DNA of 64,000 nucleotides from Sinonovacula constricta (Eukaryota; Mollusca; Bivalvia; Cardiida; Solecurtidae). The stretch is taken from positions 34,544,111-34,608,110 of the forward strand of contig CM017567.1 in assembly GCA_007844125.1 (NCBI GenBank), read 5' to 3'. Made by a program: the position numbers and the translations under genes. Shown one piece after another: positions 61,082 to 64,000 of this stretch. Position 1 is the first letter of the stretch; every line of letters starts with the position of its first letter. The notes under the pieces are model-generated. The model was not told the origin of the DNA. It searched no databases and was given only the letters and a program-made list of their open reading frames with translations.

Positions 61082-61985
61082 CTCAGTCTATCAACATCGT
61101 CGTCAGTGTATGCTCGATCAGGGAATGTGATTTTCTCCGTTGGTATAATGTTATTGTCCATTCCTTCAACTAAGGTGCAAAAAGGAGGCTTGGTTGTTGT
61201 AGAGGTCGATGTTGTCGAAGAGGTCGAGGTGGAAGGGGATGTTGTCGTTGTTGGCGAGGTTGTTGTCGACGTTGTCGAAGGAGTTGAACTTGTTGTTGGG
61301 GATGTTGTCGTTGATGTTGAAAAGGTTGTTGTTGATGTTGTCGATGTAGATGTCGATGTTGAAGGAGATGTTGTTGTTGTTGGCGAGGTTGGTGTTGTTG
61401 AAGGAGATGACGTCGTTGTTGGAGATGTTGTTGTCGATGTCGAAGAAGTTGTTGGAGATGTCGTCGTGGATGTGGATGTCGAAGTTGAAGGCGATGTTGT
61501 CGTTGTTGGTGACGTTGTTGTCGATGTTGTTGAAGGGGTTGAAGTTGTTGTTGGGGATGTTGTCGTCGACGTGGAAGAGGTTGTTGTTGGAGATGTCGTC
61601 GTGGATGTGGATGTCGAAGGCGATGTTGTCGTTGTTGGTGACGTTGTTGTCGATGTTGTTGAAGGGGTTGAAGTTGTTGTTGGGGATGTTGTCGTCGACG
61701 TGGAAGAGGTTGTTGTTGGAGATGTCGTCGTGGATGTGGATGTCGAAGTTGAAGGCGATGTTGTCGTTGTTGGTGAGGTTGTTGTTGAAGGAGTTGATGA
61801 AGTTGTAGGGGATGTTGTTGTAGTTGTAGTTGTCGTTGTTATAGTTGTAGTAGTCGATGTTCCGGTTGTTGTGCAGTCCTCCTCATCTGATCCGTCAGCA
61901 CAGTCAACTATTCCATCACAAATATCCGATGGGTTTATGCACTCCTTTGTATATTGGCACGCATACTCCCAGTTTTCACATTCCC
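61082..61985 (-). CDS. Exon 1: LDLa module, mucin repeat and start of A module 1
   Basis: Length 904; enters in phase 1, leaves in phase 2 (partial-protein residues 1-301). Residues 2-37 form a canonical LDL-receptor class A module: six cysteines, with CDGIVDCADGSDEEDC at its end carrying the calcium-binding acidic residues. Residues 38 to about 264 are Thr/Ser/Pro-rich and arranged as about five higher-order repeats of 43-45 residues (129-135 bp). The last 36 residues open the first A module (PPFC, then GMDNNIIPTEKITF, ending DRLR). The acceptor is TTTTAG at 61986-61987 and the donor is GTTTGT at 61076-61081. The next intron (59579-61081) holds a 127-bp repeat and otherwise nothing recognisable. 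Confidence 0.85.
61190..61850 (-). repeat. Coding higher-order repeat in exon 1
   Basis: The mucin part of exon 1 repeats with a period of 129-135 bp (43-45 residues). The same landmark starts near 61232, 61361, 61491, 61620 and 61755. Period differences are multiples of three. Each unit mixes SPTTT, STSTS and STTTS blocks, so the array is less uniform than exon 28. Confidence 0.8.
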
Positions 61986-64000
61986 CTAAAATGTTTTAGA
62001 AAATAGAAAAGGTGGAACATAACTTGTTGGCTTTATAATTAATGACATGTATAGAAGTGGCAGCAAAGATGCATTCATATTTGTCATCGTGATGCCGAGA
62101 AAGCTTACTTTTAGGTCCAAGATCGGGGCATTTATGATGTTTGTTTATTATATTTATAATTATATAAACACATTTATCTCTGTCATAGTATGGCTCCATT
62201 CCTTATTTGATATATCACTCAACTTTTCCGGACCCCTGACTGTTACATGTGGAACTGCCCTTAAATGGTTAAGTGTAAACAAGGGGAAAATTCCACAATC
62301 ATTGGGTTGCAGAGAACGGCGCCAATTATAGCTATAATTGGTTTTAGAAATGACTGTTGTGTTACGTCACAGTTTTGAGAAGCGATAATACTTAATACGG
62401 TTATATTTGTGCTATTTTAGGATTAAAATGATTATATTGTTACATATCTACTAAAGTTTCCTTTGTTCCTTAAACAACAACCACTTAAGCTGAAAACAAT
62501 AAACATAAGAACTGTGACAAAAATCACAATTCCAACCTTAGGAATATTAATTGTTGATTCTTAATTTTATATTATATGACTGCACTGACTGCACTGACTG
62601 CATGACTTTTTTCGGTTACTATGTATTGAGTGCCTATGGTCTGACAATTCGCGATCGGTATACAAGCTAATTCCCACGCATGTTGTACTGTAGATGAGCT
62701 TTTTTCCATGTTAAATTTCTAGACACTCATGTTACCTCGGTCAAACGGTGCTATTGTAAAATTTGTCAAATATGGATTTACTGATAAATACCTAGTTCAA
62801 TCTGTTTTAGACTGAAATGGACGTGCTATGAATAACAGAGTGTTACATTTTGTTTTGTTTTACGTATGTCTACATTAAATGACCAGTAATAACGACTTAT
62901 ATGTACATTTAAGTACATAGTTGGGTCAATACATACAAAGTCGGTGAGCAAATATACGAAACACTATCGGTAAGAACTAACATTGTAATGAATGAAAATA
63001 ACCAACAAAGATAGGTGTAGACCAACAATTTGGGGAAAAAATAAGTATTAAAGGCTAAATAATCGTATTTTAGGAATATTTTATGGATAGTTGATTTGGA
63101 TTATTACTTATTTATAAATCAGGACCTGTATATATACTAAATGAGTTATTCTGTTAATTCATATATAGTAAACAAGTTGTTCTGTTAATCAATTAAAAAT
63201 TAATGTAAATTTGGTCCGAGGTATAAGATTGTCAAGGCTCAAATATGCAAACGCGCTGCATAAAACATCTTTCTTTGTTGACTGCTCTGTCTACAACATT
63301 TTATTTTTAAATATTTTTTCCTGAGACTTTGCATCAACTTTTCCTTGTTCTTATATGTAACGACGTGGTTTGGTTTGCCCTCTGCTCTAATTGCTAGTTT
63401 TCTGTACGCTCTACTATTATATCTCACATGACGTTCGCATTGGGAATTGTAATAGAGGCTGTGTTCAGTAATTTTTATTATTGACTCGACTATTTATTTA
63501 TTTATTTATTTTTTATTTATTTTTTTTTTGGAGGGGGGGGGGGGGTGACCAATCATGTTGCGTCTATTTACAGTTTATGTAATAATTCCTGATATGTTTT
63601 GAAGAATGAATAAGAACCCACCTGTCAGCCAAACCCAGCCATCTTACCGTGGCAGCTAGTTACGCAATTCAAGCTGAGCTTAATGATAGAATCCGACAGA
63701 TTGGGCCTAATATTTTCTCAAAAACCAGTCAGTCATTGCTACCAAAAAGTCCCGGAATATTCTGTTCATTGATACCATAGATCTGTGATAACAGTGAAGC
63801 ATAAATCCCCAATCGACATTGCAAACAAGTATTTCCTATCTGAGCCGCGCTGCAGAGATACGAATTTAATCTAAGAAAACCACGTGATAGCTTACTCTTG
63901 AGATCGCATTATATCGTCAGCGGTATCTATTTATTTAGCAGAGATCACTTGCGTGCTTATTTATAGATTTTGAAAGAATGAACATTTAGAGTGTTCATTT
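61986..64000. other. Upstream intron (partial), no exon found
   Basis: Two kilobases before the first visible exon. I found no stretch with acceptor, open frame and donor resembling the gene's modules, and no promoter or signal-peptide exon. An ATTT-rich run followed by thirteen G residues lies at about 63492-63545. Confidence 0.6.
63492..63545. repeat. ATTT run and poly-G tract
   Basis: ATTT-type units followed by a run of thirteen G residues (63533-63545). Confidence 0.9.

Larger units (their letters stand above)
95..61985 (-). other. Partial giant modular mucin-like gene, 29 exons in window
   Basis: Gene-level entry. Twenty-nine minus-strand exons were placed from AG acceptors and GT donors, and every junction is phase-compatible (9,446 coding bases, 3,148 codons, no internal stop seen). 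The first visible exon begins at a phase-1 intron and the last ends at a phase-0 donor, so the gene extends beyond both window edges. Order in the protein: LDLa, mucin, four A modules, B, A, B, linkers, B, linker, LDLa, linker, LDLa-like, giant mucin, B (half). Known family behaviour: LDLa modules bind calcium, PTS mucin regions are O-glycosylated, and discoidin-like folds bind glycans or lipids. An extracellular mucus, adhesive or defence glycoprotein is inferred. No ortholog is recognised by name. Confidence 0.88.

Noticed and set aside
61040..61999. Plus-strand open frame of 319 codons
   Set aside because: Antisense shadow of exon 1. The minus strand codes a perfect LDLa module here.
63239..63427. 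Minus-strand frame of 62 codons with Lys/Arg-rich product
   Set aside because: No acceptor or donor fitting the gene, no recognisable domain, and lies in AT-rich intron.

Overview
The window is invertebrate nuclear DNA: AT-rich, intron-rich, packed with minisatellites, tRNA-derived SINE-like elements and at least one hAT-type transposon. The gene content (a very long Thr/Ser/Pro mucin exon, LDL-receptor class A modules and discoidin-like modules) and the repeat style suggest a lophotrochozoan, most likely a bivalve mollusc. That assignment is inference, because no rRNA or marker gene is present.

One gene explains the coding content. It lies on the minus strand, runs across the whole window from 61985 to 95, and is incomplete at both ends. 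I could place 29 exons by eye from acceptor and donor sites. Every exon-exon join keeps the reading frame, and together they give 9,446 coding bases, or 3,148 codons. In transcription order (right to left) the protein has: an LDLa module followed by a mucin stretch (exon 1); four three-exon A modules with C-terminal half-modules ending in a C-x-G motif (exons 1-12); a two-exon B module (13-14); a fifth A module (15-17); a second B module (18-19); two tiny Thr-rich linker exons (20-21); a third B module (22-23); a Ser/Thr linker (24); an LDLa module (25); a Thr/Ser linker (26); an LDLa-like module with two extra cysteines (27); a 4,581-base exon coding about 1,527 residues of nearly pure TTTTSP repeats (28); and the first half of a fourth B module (29). 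The A modules carry a C-x4-GM-x-(I/V)P pattern that recalls F5/8 type C (discoidin, galactose-binding-like) domains. B modules appear to be shorter relatives. The likely product is a large, heavily O-glycosylated, calcium- and glycan-binding secreted or surface glycoprotein of mucus or adhesive type. No signal peptide or membrane segment falls in the window.

Nearly all other sequence is intron. Most long introns carry their own unrelated minisatellite (units of about 28, 31, 35, 46, 49, 63, 76/68, 88 and 127 bp). The intron between exons 27 and 28 holds a decayed second mucin exon (39-bp units, broken by stops). The intron between exons 28 and 29 holds a 2.16-kb hAT-like element with a perfect 8-bp target duplication. 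Nothing convincing is coded on the plus strand: the long plus-strand frames opposite the mucin exons are shadows.
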